Assembly: GCF_029051725.1 (NCBI RefSeq)
Contig: NZ_JAACFU010000007.1
Location: 349,412 to 413,411, forward strand
Source: Bradyrhizobium sp. CSS354
GTDB taxonomy: Bacteria; Pseudomonadota; Alphaproteobacteria; Rhizobiales; Xanthobacteraceae
Length of the DNA stretch: 64,000 bases
Reading direction: 5' to 3'
Within the stretch, counting starts at the first letter, position 1. Each line of letters begins with the position of its first letter. The notes beneath the pieces are model-generated. The model was not told where the DNA came from. It saw only the letters and a program-made list of their open reading frames with translations, and made no database searches. Positions 8,539 to 17,222 of the stretch are shown piece after piece. A program made the position numbers and the translations under genes.

Positions 8539-9602
8539 ATGGCAGCGATGCGGATCGACTGCGACATCCACCCGGCGGTTGGTGGCACGCGCACGACGTT
8601 GCTGCCCTATCTCAGCGATCACTGGAAAGAGCAGGTCGTGAGCCGCGCCATCGACGGGCTCGATCTCACCTCCTATCCGCCCGGCATGCCGCTCACCGGC
8701 CGCGCCGACTGGCGTCCGGCGAACGGCACAAAGCCTGGTTCCGATCTTGCGATGGTGCAGAAGGGCGCATTCGAGCAGTTGGGTGCCAGCCACGCGATTC
8801 TCAACGTGCTCTATGGTGCGCAGGCCGTGTTTGACCCCTACATGGCGGCCGACTTCTGCAAGGCGATCAACACTGGATCGCCACTGAGTGGCTGTCGCGC
8901 GATCCGCGCTTGCGTGCTTCGATTGTGGTGCCGATGCAGGACCCGGATCTGGCGGTCGAGGAGATTGAGCGCCGCGCCGCCGATCACCGCTTCGTCTCGA
9001 TCCTCGTGCTGGCGCAGGGCGAGACGCTGCTGGGACGGCGGCATTTCTGGCCGGTCTATCGGCTCGCCGAGAAATACAAGCTGCCGCTCGCGATCCACGC
9101 CGGCACGCAATATCGGCAGGCGCCGAGCTCGGCCGGCTGGCCGTCGCACCGCTACGAATATTACTTCGTCGAGGCGCAGGCGTTTCAGGCGCAGATCTTG
9201 AGCCTGATTTATGAGGGCGTGTTCGGCAAGTTTCCGAACCTCAAGGTCGTGCTGATGGAATCCGGCGTGAGCTGGCTGCCGGCCTTCATGTGGCGCGCCA
9301 ACAAGACCTGGCGGGGGGTGCGCGTCGAGGTGCCCTGGGTCGAGCGCGAGCCGGCAGCGATCATTCGCGAGAATTTCCGCGTCACCATGCAGCCGTTCGA
9401 TGCGCCGGGCGACGCCAAAAGCGTCGAGGACATCATCGACCAGATCGGCTCCGAAAAGATGTTCCTGTTCGCGTCCGACTATCCGCACTGGCAGTTCGAC
9501 GGCGACGATCCGATCCCGCCGAACCTGCCGAACAGCATCATATCGAAGATGTGCGTCGACAACCCGCTGGAGACGTTTCCGCGGCTGTCGCTCGCTAACT
9601 GA
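8539..9602 (+). pseudogene. Amidohydrolase family 2 protein, broken by a one-base frameshift
   Basis: The gene begins at an ATG after CGAGGAA and encodes MAAMRIDCDIHPAVGG, an amidohydrolase-2 start with the D-x-D-x-H metal motif. Reading is continuous to AADFCKAIN at about 8871; there the correct frame shifts, and the remainder (tgg atc gcc act gag: WIATEWLSRDPRLRASIVV onward) continues in another frame to 9602 with intact LPLAIHAGTQ and FASDYPHWQFDGDDP motifs. The neighbouring paralogue has AINDWQLAFWSHRDPRLKASI here, so the loss of one G between 8871 and 8872 (AINDW) restores the protein to about 354 residues. It could be a real inactivating mutation or a sequencing error; the downstream half shows no other damage, which suggests it is recent or artefactual. 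Confidence 0.88.
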
Positions 9603-9616
9603 CTTTGGAGGTTCGC

Positions 9617-10729
9617 ATGAGTGAAGTCATCGACCGCCCGCTGCGGGAAGACGAGAAGCCCGTCGCTTCGCGGCTGCGCATCGTCGATTGCGACGTCCAT
9701 CCAAGCCTGCATTCGTTCGACGATCTCAACGAGTTCCTGCCAAAGCGCTGGCAGCAGCATCTGAAGGAATATGGCAGCCATTTGCGCACGCCCTATCTGT
9801 TCACCACGCCCTATCCGCGCTCCTCGCCGCTGATCGCGCGGCGCGATGCCTGGCCACCGTCGGGCGGTCCCCCCGGCTCGGATCTCGCTTTCATGCAGAA
9901 GCAGCATCTCGATCCGCTCGACGTCGAGTTCGGGATCTTGCAGGTGCTCGATCTCTTCATCTTCTCGCAGCAGAACCTTGAATTCGGCGCCGCGATCCAG
10001 CGCGCCATCAACGACTGGCAACTGGCGTTCTGGTCGCATCGCGACCCGCGCCTGAAGGCTTCGATCCTGGTCGGTCAGGATGGTGTTGATCTCGCCATTG
10101 CCGAGATCGAACGCTGCGCGAAAATCGGCGAATACGTCCAGATCAACGTCTCGCCGCGCGCCAACGAGCCGCTGGGCCGTCGCCGCTACTGGCCGATCTA
10201 CGAGCGTGCCCAAGAACTAGGTCTGCCGCTCGGCATCCATGTCGGCGGCTATGGCGGGCATGCGCCGACCGGTGGCGGCTGGCCGTCCTATTATGTCGAG
10301 GAGCACCAGTCCAACGCGCACACCATTGCAGCGCAGCTTGCCAGTCTCGTGATCGAGGGCGTGCCGGAGCGCTTTCCGAAACTGAAGTTCGTCTTCATCG
10401 AGGGCGGCTTCGGCTGGATCCCGTCCGCGGTGTGGCGGATGGACCAGCATTTCGAGCGCTTCCGCAGCGAGGTGCCGCATCTCAAGCGCAAGCCGTCGGA
10501 ATACGTCCGTGAGCATTTCTGGTTCACGACGCAACCGATCGACGAGCCTGACGAAGCCCGGCAGCTGCGCTCGCTGATCGAATGGGTCGGCATCGATCGT
10601 CTCTTGTTTTCGTCGGACTATCCGCACTGGGATTTCGACGATCCGCGCTTTGCCTTCAAGACGCCGCTGACAGAAGCCGAGCGAAAGAAGATCTTCAGCA
10701 CCAATGCCCGCGCCGTCTACAAGTTCTGA
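9617..10729 (+). CDS. Amidohydrolase family 2 protein
   Basis: A 370-residue metal-dependent hydrolase or decarboxylase of the amidohydrolase-2 (PF04909-type) group. Metal-binding signatures are IVDCDVHPS near residue 27, LPLGIHVGG in the middle, and the C-terminal LLFSSDYPHWDFDDP. The start at 9617 follows GGAGG. It is a diverged paralogue of the preceding broken gene, and the two share order and length, so they arose by tandem duplication. A small Rieske protein gene follows 15 bases downstream. Members of this superfamily include decarboxylases of aromatic acids and hydrolases of lactones; no substrate can be assigned here. Confidence 0.92.
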   Translation: MSEVIDRPLREDEKPVASRLRIVDCDVHPSLHSFDDLNEFLPKRWQQHLKEYGSHLRTPYLFTTPYPRSSPLIARRDAWPPSGGPPGSDLAFMQKQHLDPLDVEFGILQVLDLFIFSQQNLEFGAAIQRAINDWQLAFWSHRDPRLKASILVGQDGVDLAIAEIERCAKIGEYVQINVSPRANEPLGRRRYWPIYERAQELGLPLGIHVGGYGGHAPTGGGWPSYYVEEHQSNAHTIAAQLASLVIEGVPERFPKLKFVFIEGGFGWIPSAVWRMDQHFERFRSEVPHLKRKPSEYVREHFWFTTQPIDEPDEARQLRSLIEWVGIDRLLFSSDYPHWDFDDPRFAFKTPLTEAERKKIFSTNARAVYKF

Positions 10730-10744
10730 GAAGGTCTGCACGGT

Positions 10745-11158
10745 ATGGCCCGTCACATCGTCGCGTCCGCCTCGGAGATCCCGCCTGGTGGCAACAAGGT
10801 CGTCGATGTCGACGGCCGCGACATTGTCGTGTTCCACGTCAATGGCGAGTTCTTCGCGCTGCTGAACCGCTGCCCGCATGAAGGCGCGCCGCTGGAGAAA
10901 GCGGCCTGCGTGGCGCGGCTGACCTCCCCCGAGCCCGGCATCTATCAGCGCTCGCGCGTCGGCGAGATGCTGCGCTGTCCTTGGCATGGCTGGGAGTTCG
11001 ACATGCGCAACGGCCAATCCTGGTTCGATCCGAAGCGCGTCAAGATAAGGTCATATCCGGTCGCTGTGGAGCGCGGCGAGGAACTCCAGAAAGGGCCGTA
11101 TGTTGCCGAGACGTTTCCGGTGCATGTCGAGGACAGCTACGTGATTGTCGAGGTCTGA
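10745..11158 (+). CDS. Rieske [2Fe-2S] ferredoxin-like protein
   Basis: A 137-residue stand-alone Rieske protein. The two cluster-binding motifs are CPHEGAPL near residue 42 and CPWHGWEFD near residue 78. About 32 residues separate the first His from the second Cys, roughly twice the usual gap in small Rieske ferredoxins; the added loop contains VARLTSPEPGIYQRSR. No catalytic oxygenase domain is attached. It follows the amidohydrolase gene by 15 bases and is probably co-translated. It could carry electrons to an oxygenase, or act as a domain partner of the amidohydrolases; neither has direct sequence support. Confidence 0.9.
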   Translation: MARHIVASASEIPPGGNKVVDVDGRDIVVFHVNGEFFALLNRCPHEGAPLEKAACVARLTSPEPGIYQRSRVGEMLRCPWHGWEFDMRNGQSWFDPKRVKIRSYPVAVERGEELQKGPYVAETFPVHVEDSYVIVEV

Positions 11159-11229
11159 GCAGCCGTTTCGGATTGTGATTTCGCCGCAGGTGGGATAAGC
11201 CTCGCCCGCATTTATCGCGGAGACGAGCT

Positions 11230-11436
11230 TTGTCGAAACAATCCCTGCGTGAGGAGGCCGAGCGCCTGATCCGCGAATCGATGGAAAAGAAGACCGTCGT
11301 CGTCAAGCAGGGCGATACCCGCATCGAGGCCGTCTGCGGTAAATGCGGCGCCCCGAACCGGGTGCAGGCGCCAAAGGGCCAGACCCGCATCAAGTTCGCC
11401 TGCAAGAATTGCGGGCACCAGCAAGAGACGCTGTAG
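11230..11436 (+). CDS. Small zinc ribbon protein
   Basis: A 68-residue protein with two CxxC knuckles, CGKCG near residue 36 and CKNCG near residue 59, separated by about 20 residues, the classic spacing of a zinc ribbon. The N-terminal third is helical and charged (SLREEAERLIRESMEKK). I chose the TTG start at 11230 because it follows GGAGACGAG and no ATG is suitably placed. It lies 71 bases after the Rieske gene on the same strand. Zinc ribbons of this size bind nucleic acid or protein; the target is unknown. Confidence 0.75.
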   Translation: MSKQSLREEAERLIRESMEKKTVVVKQGDTRIEAVCGKCGAPNRVQAPKGQTRIKFACKNCGHQQETL

Positions 11437-11454
11437 AGCGCCCCCTGTGTAACC

Positions 11455-11555
11455 CATCCTGAGGAGCCCGCTGCAAGCGGGCGTCTCGAAGGATCGAGGC
11501 CCCACCCGGGCCTGCATGTTTCGAGACGCGCGTTCCGCGCTCCTCACCATGAGGA
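11455..11555. repeat. Intergenic palindromic repeat (CATCCTGAGGAGC / GCTCCTCACCATG type)
   Basis: About 100 bases between two convergent genes. The left arm carries GAGGAGCCCGC and CGGGCGTCTCGAAGGAT, and the right arm carries TTTCGAGACGCGCG and GCTCCTCACCATGAGG, which are near reverse complements. The whole can fold into a long hairpin and resembles dispersed intergenic elements of Bradyrhizobium and Rhodopseudomonas. It may also act as a bidirectional terminator. Confidence 0.7.
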
Positions 11556-11564
11556 TTAAACAGC

Positions 11565-12410
11565 CTAATCCCCCTTCACGAATTTCGCGAATGCATCCGC
11601 ATGGTCCGGATGCCAGCGTGACAGTGGCGGGCGGTTCTCCACGATGTCGCGGGCGGCCCACAGCATGCGCTTTTCGTCGAGCGCGCGCGGGACGTCGTTG
11701 TCCGGACACAGGATGTAGAAATCGCCGGCCTCCAGCCGCGTCAACATGAAGTCCACGGTCTGCTCGGCGGTCCAGGCCCCGGCCGGCTTCTCCGTCCGGC
11801 CCTTCGCGGTAAGGCCCGTAAAGACGAAGCCTGGAATCAGCAGATGCGCGGTGATGCGGCAACCCGCAGTGTTGCGCAGCTCGTGCTGGAGCGCTTCCGT
11901 AAAAGCCTTCACACCAGCTTTGGAGACGTTGTAGGCGGGATCGCCAGGCGGCGTGGTGATGCCCTGCTTCGAGCCGGTGTTGATGATGAGGCCGGCTCCG
12001 CCGCGCGCGATCATGTTGGGCGCGAAGATGCGCGAGCCGTTGATGATGCCCCACATGTTGACGCCGATGATGCGCTGCCAGTTGTCGGGTTCGCCGAACA
12101 GCGTGCTGCCGGGCTGGATACCCGCATTGTTCATGAGGATGTCGGTGCGACCGAAGCGCTCGCGCACGGCGCGCTCCAGTTCCGTCACGCTCTCGGCCTT
12201 GCTGACGTCAATCGCGAAGGTCATCACGTCTGTGGCGGACGTGACGGATGAGAGTCTTATTGCGGCTTCCGCCAGCCGCGCCTGATCCACATCGGCGATA
12301 CACACCTTCATGCCGTCGCGTGCGAAGGCCAAAGCGGCGGCAAATCCGATGCCGGACGCACCGCCGGTGATCACGGCAACATTGTCCTTGACGATCGCGG
12401 GGTGGGGCAT
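11565..12410 (-). CDS. Short-chain dehydrogenase/reductase
   Basis: A 281-residue NAD(P)-dependent oxidoreductase. The nucleotide-binding motif TGGASGIG is near residue 14, NNAG near residue 92, and the catalytic YNVSK near residue 160. After the Rossmann fold comes a C-terminal extension (LDEKRMLWAARDIVENRPPLSRWHPDHADAF) seen in some SDRs acting on larger alcohols. The start at 12410 gives the standard N-terminus; the upstream open frame is rejected. It is divergent from the aldehyde dehydrogenase gene with a 191-base gap, which fits an alcohol-to-aldehyde-to-acid pair, but the substrate is unknown. Confidence 0.9.
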   Translation of the reverse strand: MPHPAIVKDNVAVITGGASGIGFAAALAFARDGMKVCIADVDQARLAEAAIRLSSVTSATDVMTFAIDVSKAESVTELERAVRERFGRTDILMNNAGIQPGSTLFGEPDNWQRIIGVNMWGIINGSRIFAPNMIARGGAGLIINTGSKQGITTPPGDPAYNVSKAGVKAFTEALQHELRNTAGCRITAHLLIPGFVFTGLTAKGRTEKPAGAWTAEQTVDFMLTRLEAGDFYILCPDNDVPRALDEKRMLWAARDIVENRPPLSRWHPDHADAFAKFVKGD

Positions 12411-12601
12411 GGATCGGTCTCCGGGGGGCTCGGTCGTGCTATAACATGGCACTCGCGCGACCCCGCACAACTCGGCATGGGAGGTCTTCGTTCCGCGTCG
12501 ACTTTACGCCTCTCCTTTACGCCTGTCCGGCATCGCAGTATTCTCTCGACCAACGATCCCGCCCAGATCGAACCAATCAATCATTGACAGGGAGTTCAGC
12601 C

Positions 12602-14098
12602 ATGGCTGTGTCGCAGGCTATTCCGATCACGCGCCATCCATTCGCCAACGGGTCCTACAAGCAGATGCTGATCGATGGGAAGTGGGTCGATGCTGCCTCC
12701 GGCAAGCGCTTCGAGACCCACAACCCCGCAACCGGCGAACTGCTCGCAACCGTTGCCGAGGGCGACAAGGAAGACATCGATCGTGCGGTCGCTGCCGCCC
12801 GCCGCGCCTTCGAAGGGCCGTGGAGCAGGGTCAAGCCCTTCGAGCGGCAGAACTTGCTCCTGAAGCTTGCCGACCTAGTCGAGAAAAATTTCGACGAATT
12901 GTCGCAGCTCGACACGCTCGACATGGGCGCGCCGCTCAGCCGGACCCGCGCCTATCGCCTGCGCGCCGTCGGCATGCTGCGCTACTATGCCGGCCAGACC
13001 ACCGCGATTCACGGCGAGACCATCGAGAACTCGCTGCCTGGCGAAATCTTTTCCTATACGCTGAAGGAGCCGATCGGCGTCGTCGGCGCCATCATTCCCT
13101 GGAATGGACCGCTGACTGCGACGATCTGGAAGATCGGTCCGGCGATCGCGACCGGCTGCACCGTCGTGCTCAAGCCCGCCGAAGAAGCGCCGCTGACCTC
13201 GCTGCGCATCGCCGAGCTCGCGATGGAAGCGGGCGTGCCGCCCGGCGTCATCAACGTCGTGCCTGGCTATGGCGAGACCGCGGGTGCTGCGCTTGCCTCG
13301 CACCACGACGTCGACAAGGTTGCCTTCACCGGCTCGCATGTCACGGGTCAGTCGATCATCCGCGCCTCGGCCGGCAACCTCAAGCGCGTTTCGCTCGAGC
13401 TCGGCGGCAAGTCGCCGGACATCGTGTTCGCGGATGCCGATCTCGATGCGGCCGTGCCAGGCGCCGCCATGGCGGTGTTCGCCAATTCGGGGCAAATCTG
13501 CAGCGCCGGCACCCGGCTGTTCGTCGAGCAGTCGATCTACGAGGAATTCGTCGGCCGCGTCGCCGAGTTCGGCAAGAAGCTGCAGGTCGGCAACGGTCTC
13601 GATCCCAACACCCAGATCGGACCGCTGGTATCCGAGCAGCAGCTCGAGCGCGTCACCAGCTATCTCGATATCGGCCAAAAGGAGGGCGCGCGGGCGCTCG
13701 CCGGCGGTGGCCGCGTCACCGAAGGCGCGCTGTCAAAGGGCTTCTTCGTGTCGCCGACAGTGTTCGCGGGCGTTCAGGACGATATGCGGATCGCGCAGGA
13801 GGAGATTTTTGGTCCCGTCATCTCCGCGATCGCGTTCAAGGACATGGACGAGTTGGTCAAGCGCGCCAACGCCACCACGTTCGGTCTCGGCTCGGGCCTG
13901 TGGACGCGGGACGTCAGCAAGGCGCATGCGGTCGCGAAGCGCCTGCGTGCCGGCTCGGTGTGGGTGAACTGCTACCAGGCGATGGACCCGGCCGTCCCCT
14001 TCGGCGGCTACAAGATGAGCGGCTACGGCCGCGAATCCGGCAAGCAGCACGTCGAGGAATATCTCAACGTGAAGGCGGTGTGGATCAAGACGGCCTAA
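12602..14098 (+). CDS. Aldehyde dehydrogenase (NAD(P)+)
   Basis: A 498-residue aldehyde dehydrogenase of the classic family, oxidising an aldehyde to its acid. Catalytic residues are visible: Cys300 in NSGQICSAG, Glu266 in SLELGGKSP and Asn168 in IPWNGP. The cofactor-binding Lys191 lies in VVLKPAEEAP and the GSHVTGQ turn is intact. The ATG at 12602 follows CAGGGAG; longer upstream reading is not supported. It is divergent from the SDR gene and ends at a possible hairpin terminator (14201-14224). Full family length and conserved residues make it functional; the substrate cannot be told. Confidence 0.95.
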   Translation: MAVSQAIPITRHPFANGSYKQMLIDGKWVDAASGKRFETHNPATGELLATVAEGDKEDIDRAVAAARRAFEGPWSRVKPFERQNLLLKLADLVEKNFDELSQLDTLDMGAPLSRTRAYRLRAVGMLRYYAGQTTAIHGETIENSLPGEIFSYTLKEPIGVVGAIIPWNGPLTATIWKIGPAIATGCTVVLKPAEEAPLTSLRIAELAMEAGVPPGVINVVPGYGETAGAALASHHDVDKVAFTGSHVTGQSIIRASAGNLKRVSLELGGKSPDIVFADADLDAAVPGAAMAVFANSGQICSAGTRLFVEQSIYEEFVGRVAEFGKKLQVGNGLDPNTQIGPLVSEQQLERVTSYLDIGQKEGARALAGGGRVTEGALSKGFFVSPTVFAGVQDDMRIAQEEIFGPVISAIAFKDMDELVKRANATTFGLGSGLWTRDVSKAHAVAKRLRAGSVWVNCYQAMDPAVPFGGYKMSGYGRESGKQHVEEYLNVKAVWIKTA

Positions 14099-14200
14099 CG
14101 CGCCATCGCGTCCGGACTTCAGCGATCGGTCCTGCTTGCGGCGACGACAGAGCGCTTGCAGCGACTTGAGGTTGTTGCCCGGACGCTACATGCGATTTTG

Positions 14201-14224
14201 AAAGCGCGCGTCGTCCGCGCTTTT
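14201..14224 (+). terminator. Hairpin terminator after the aldehyde dehydrogenase gene
   Basis: AAAGCGCG at 14201-14208 pairs with CGCGCTTTT at 14216-14224 across a 7-base loop, and the stem ends in a short T run. It lies 100 bases after the stop at 14098 and before the outer membrane protein gene. The T run is short, so the call is moderate. Confidence 0.5.
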
Positions 14225-14302
14225 GCAAGACTTGCTATCCCATTTCGAATGTTGGCCGGTTAGTTCTGGTCACCGTCAATCTTCGGAATTGGAATATCGA
14301 TA

Positions 14303-15166
14303 ATGCTTCGCTTTGCTCCGATCCTGTTTGTGGCTTTGGGCGTCGCCTCGGCGTACCCCGCGCTCGCGGCCGACATGACCGCACGTGCGCCGGCGTACAA
14401 GGCGTCGCCACTGCCCGTCGCCTACAACTGGTCGGGCTTCTACGCCGGCGTGAATGTCGGGTATGGGTGGGGCGATGGTGCGAACGATCTCGTGCCGCAT
14501 GATCCGGTGTTCACCGCGGGCGTGCTCGACGTCGCACTGGCGGGCGGCCTTGTCCCGGCTTCGCTGGCAACAAACGCGCGTGGCGTGATGGGCGGCTTGC
14601 AGGCCGGCTACAATGTGCAGACGGGCTCGTTGGTGTGGGGCGTCGAAGCCGATATCGCGGCGACCGACATCAAGGGTAGCTCAACGGTGACCCGAACCTT
14701 GCCGGTCTTCCCGACGATCATGACCACGCAAGATCAGAAGGTCGACTGGTTGGGGACCGTGCGCGGCCGGATCGGTGCCGCCGTTATGCCCGACTTGATG
14801 CTGTACGCGACCGGCGGTCTTGCCTATGGGCACGTCAAGGCGTCGACCTCGATCGTGGATCCCACGGGTGCGAGCGGCACGCCGTGCCTCAATGTGATCT
14901 GTAGCGCCGGCGCGGTGGAAAGCTGGCGCGTGGGCTGGACGGTCGGCGGCGGTGGCGAGTACCATTTTGCGTCGAACTGGAGCGTCAAGCTCGAATATCT
15001 CTACTACGATCTCGGCAGCGAGAAATACACGATCTTCAATCCGCTGTTCCCGTTCACGCCCGGCCCGGCGCGCGGCTTTGACTCAACCGCGAATTTCTCG
15101 GGCCACATCGCGCGCGTCGGTTTGAACTACAAGTTCGGCGCAGGCGCGGTCGTCGCAAAATACTGA
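14303..15166 (+). CDS. Outer membrane beta-barrel protein (Omp25/Omp31-like)
   Basis: A 287-residue porin-like protein. A signal peptide of about 23 residues ends at ALAAD, followed by a short linker and then YNWSGFYAGVNVGYGWG, the hallmark opening of rhizobial Omp25/Omp31-type eight-stranded barrels. Alternating hydrophobic strands run to the end, which finishes with the aromatic-containing VGLNYKFGAGAVVAKY region expected for an outer membrane anchor strand. The gene stands alone and is closed by a strong rho-independent terminator. It has a loop with two Cys (GTPCLNVICSAG) that could form an extracellular disulfide. Confidence 0.92.
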   Translation: MLRFAPILFVALGVASAYPALAADMTARAPAYKASPLPVAYNWSGFYAGVNVGYGWGDGANDLVPHDPVFTAGVLDVALAGGLVPASLATNARGVMGGLQAGYNVQTGSLVWGVEADIAATDIKGSSTVTRTLPVFPTIMTTQDQKVDWLGTVRGRIGAAVMPDLMLYATGGLAYGHVKASTSIVDPTGASGTPCLNVICSAGAVESWRVGWTVGGGGEYHFASNWSVKLEYLYYDLGSEKYTIFNPLFPFTPGPARGFDSTANFSGHIARVGLNYKFGAGAVVAKY

Positions 15167-15185
15167 CCTGCAATTCTGAACAGAC

Positions 15186-15218
15186 AAAAAGCCCCGGGCC
15201 TGGCCCGGGGCTTTTTTT
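15186..15218 (+). terminator. Strong rho-independent terminator
   Basis: GCCCCGGGCC at 15191-15200 pairs with GGCCCGGGGC at 15202-15211 around a single-base apex (in practice a 3-5 base loop), followed by seven T residues (15212-15218) and preceded by five A residues. It begins 20 bases after the outer membrane protein stop. The A run on the left makes it potentially usable in both directions. Confidence 0.93.
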
Positions 15219-15323
15219 ATTCCCCGCCTCTTTTGGCTGGCCAGCCATTCCCCCATGCAGCTTCCGAGCTGCGAGCCTTTCTCTTATGATCCTCGTCCTC
15301 TCATCGATGATTTCGGGGCCGGC

Positions 15324-16451
15324 ATGAAATTCGAGGCATTGTTTCAAGCGTTGCAGGTTGGTCCGTACAAGCTCGCGCATCGCGTCGCGATGGCGCCGTT
15401 GACGCGCATGCGGGCCGAGCGCGAGAGCTTTTCGCCGCGCCAGCTCAACGCCGAATATTACGGTCAGCGCGCTACCCAAGGCGGCCTGCTCATCGCCGAG
15501 GCCTCGCCCGTGCTCTCGCACGGCCGCGGTAATCCGGCGACGCCCGGCATCTATTCGGAGACGCAGATCGCGGGCTGGCGCAAGGTGGTCGACGCCGTGC
15601 ACGCCAAGGGCGGCATCATCTTTCTCCAGCTCTGGCATGTGGGCCGCGTCTCGCATTCCTCCTTCCACGGCGGGGAGCTGCCGGTCTCGGCCTCGGCGAT
15701 CCCGATCAGGGTCGAAGGCATGAAGGCAATGACCGCCGACGGCAAGATCTCCGACTATGAGACGCCCCGCGCGCTGGAGACGGACGAGGTCAAGGGAATC
15801 GTCGAGGCGTTCAGGCAGGGCGCGAAGAACGCGCTCGCCGCCGGCTTCGACGGCGTCGAGATCCACGGCGCCAACGGCTATCTGCTCGAGCAATTCCTGC
15901 AATCACGCAGCAACCAGCGCACCGATCAATATGGCGGTTCGATCGAGAACCGCGCGCGGCTTTTGCTCGAAGTGACCCAGGCCGCGATCGACGTCTGGGG
16001 CGCGGGCCGCGTCGGCGTGCGGCTGTCGCCCCACGGCATTGCCAATGATTCCGGCGAGCCAGATCCGATGCCGCTCTACACGCACGTGGTGAAGGCGCTC
16101 GACGAACTCGGCCTTGCCTATCTGCATTTCATCGAACCGCGCTCCAGCGGCTCGGGGCGCGCCGAAGTCAACTGGCAGAACGTGCCGTCGGCAATGCTGC
16201 TGTTCCGCCCGCTCTACAGCGGCGTGCTGATGACCGCCGGCGGGTTTACGGGCGAGACGGCGAACGCCGCCATAGCAGAGGGGCATGCCGACCTCATCGC
16301 TTTCGGTCGCATCTTCATCTCCAACCCCGATCTGCCGCGCCGCCTGCAGCACGATTACCCTCTGACGCCGTATAACCGTGCGACGTTCTACGGCGGCGAG
16401 GAAAAGGGGTATACGGATTATCCGGTGCATGACGAGCCGACGCCCGCGTAA
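15324..16451 (+). CDS. Old Yellow Enzyme family NADH:flavin oxidoreductase / alkene reductase
   Basis: A 375-residue FMN-dependent ene-reductase of the NemA/OYE type, which reduces activated C=C bonds or nitrate esters. Features: MAPLTRMRA near residue 23, QLWHVGRVSH near residue 102, and the substrate-binding His181/Asn184 in EIHGANGYLLEQF, followed by the QRTDQYGGSIENR block. The start at 15324 (MKFEALF) matches the family better than the earlier in-frame ATG at 15255. It lies after the strong terminator and is probably its own transcript. Substrate is unknown. Confidence 0.93.
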   Translation: MKFEALFQALQVGPYKLAHRVAMAPLTRMRAERESFSPRQLNAEYYGQRATQGGLLIAEASPVLSHGRGNPATPGIYSETQIAGWRKVVDAVHAKGGIIFLQLWHVGRVSHSSFHGGELPVSASAIPIRVEGMKAMTADGKISDYETPRALETDEVKGIVEAFRQGAKNALAAGFDGVEIHGANGYLLEQFLQSRSNQRTDQYGGSIENRARLLLEVTQAAIDVWGAGRVGVRLSPHGIANDSGEPDPMPLYTHVVKALDELGLAYLHFIEPRSSGSGRAEVNWQNVPSAMLLFRPLYSGVLMTAGGFTGETANAAIAEGHADLIAFGRIFISNPDLPRRLQHDYPLTPYNRATFYGGEEKGYTDYPVHDEPTPA

Positions 16452-16463
16452 GCGTTCTCGTCT

Positions 16464-16568
16464 GTCATTCCCGGGCGATGCGAAGCATCGAGCCCGGAAT
16501 CCATTCCGCCTTCAGATATGCCGTGCGATGGATTCCGGGCTCGCGACTTCGTCGCGCCCCGGAATGAC
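16464..16568. repeat. Intergenic palindromic repeat, GTCATTCC-type
   Basis: An approximately 105-base inverted element. It opens GTCATTCCCGGGCGATGCG, has GCCCGGAATCCATTC and GATGGATTCCGGGCTC facing each other in the middle, and closes GCGCCCCGGAATGAC. The ends and the central GGAATCCAT/ATGGATTCC pairs are complementary. A closely related copy is at 25408-25528. Confidence 0.8.
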
Positions 16569-16613
16569 AATCATGTATTGTCGTGGTCACGACGACAATT
16601 CAGGGAATTCACC

Positions 16614-17117
16614 ATGGCCAAAGCCGCAGCCGCCGCAGGAGTCGCAACGGGCCAATGCCTCTGCGGCAAGGTCACCTTCGAGATCGACGTCCCCGCACGC
16701 TGGGCCTGGCACGATCACTCCGCCGCCAGCCGTCGCGCCCACGGCGCTGCCTATGCGACCTATGTCGGAAGCTGGAAGAAACGGTTTCGCATCACCGCAG
16801 GCAAGACGGCGCTGACCCGCTACGAGGATAAGGCAACGAAGACCGCACGCAGCTTCTGCGCGCATTGCGGCACGCCGATCGCATATGAGCGCCCGCGCGG
16901 GCCGCATATGGTCAACATCCCCCGTGCGCTGTTTAGGGAACGCACCGGCCGCCAGCCGCTCTATCACATCGCGATCGGGGAGCTGCAGGAATGGACCTAT
17001 ACCGGCGAGCCGCTGGTGCCGCTGAAAGGCTTTCCCGGTGTGGTCTGGCAGCGCTCGAAGAAGAAGAAGCGGGCGGGCGGAGAGGACCCGTTCGAGCTGG
17101 GGCGCGAGGAAATGTAA
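16614..17117 (+). CDS. GFA (glutathione-dependent formaldehyde-activating) family zinc protein
   Basis: A 167-residue protein of the GFA family, small zinc-binding beta folds. Zinc ligands are visible in GQCLCGKVTFEI near residue 13 (CxCG) and FCAHCGTPI near residue 82 (CxxCG). The middle WAWHDHSAASRRAHGAAYATYVG takes the place of the usual CHC motif, so one zinc site appears altered. The C-terminus is a Lys-rich tail (RSKKKKRAGGED). The ATG at 16614 follows CAGGGAA. The true activity of most GFA family members is unknown. Confidence 0.85.
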   Translation: MAKAAAAAGVATGQCLCGKVTFEIDVPARWAWHDHSAASRRAHGAAYATYVGSWKKRFRITAGKTALTRYEDKATKTARSFCAHCGTPIAYERPRGPHMVNIPRALFRERTGRQPLYHIAIGELQEWTYTGEPLVPLKGFPGVVWQRSKKKKRAGGEDPFELGREEM

Positions 17118-17222
17118 CGCCTCGCGTACGCAACGCAGCCATGACCGTGCTTCCTTGGCGCCTCCCGCGATTTCGGCCATCATGCCTTCGTCCTTGCGGC
17201 AACGTCCGCTCCTGGAGGAAAC

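Noticed and set aside
12430..12460. Second sigma-54-like promoter (TGGCACTCG) before the aldehyde dehydrogenase gene
   Set aside because: The -12 GC element is not at the required spacing.
12682..14169. A 495-residue open frame inside the aldehyde dehydrogenase gene
   Set aside because: Arg-rich shadow frame of a gene with intact ALDH catalytic residues.
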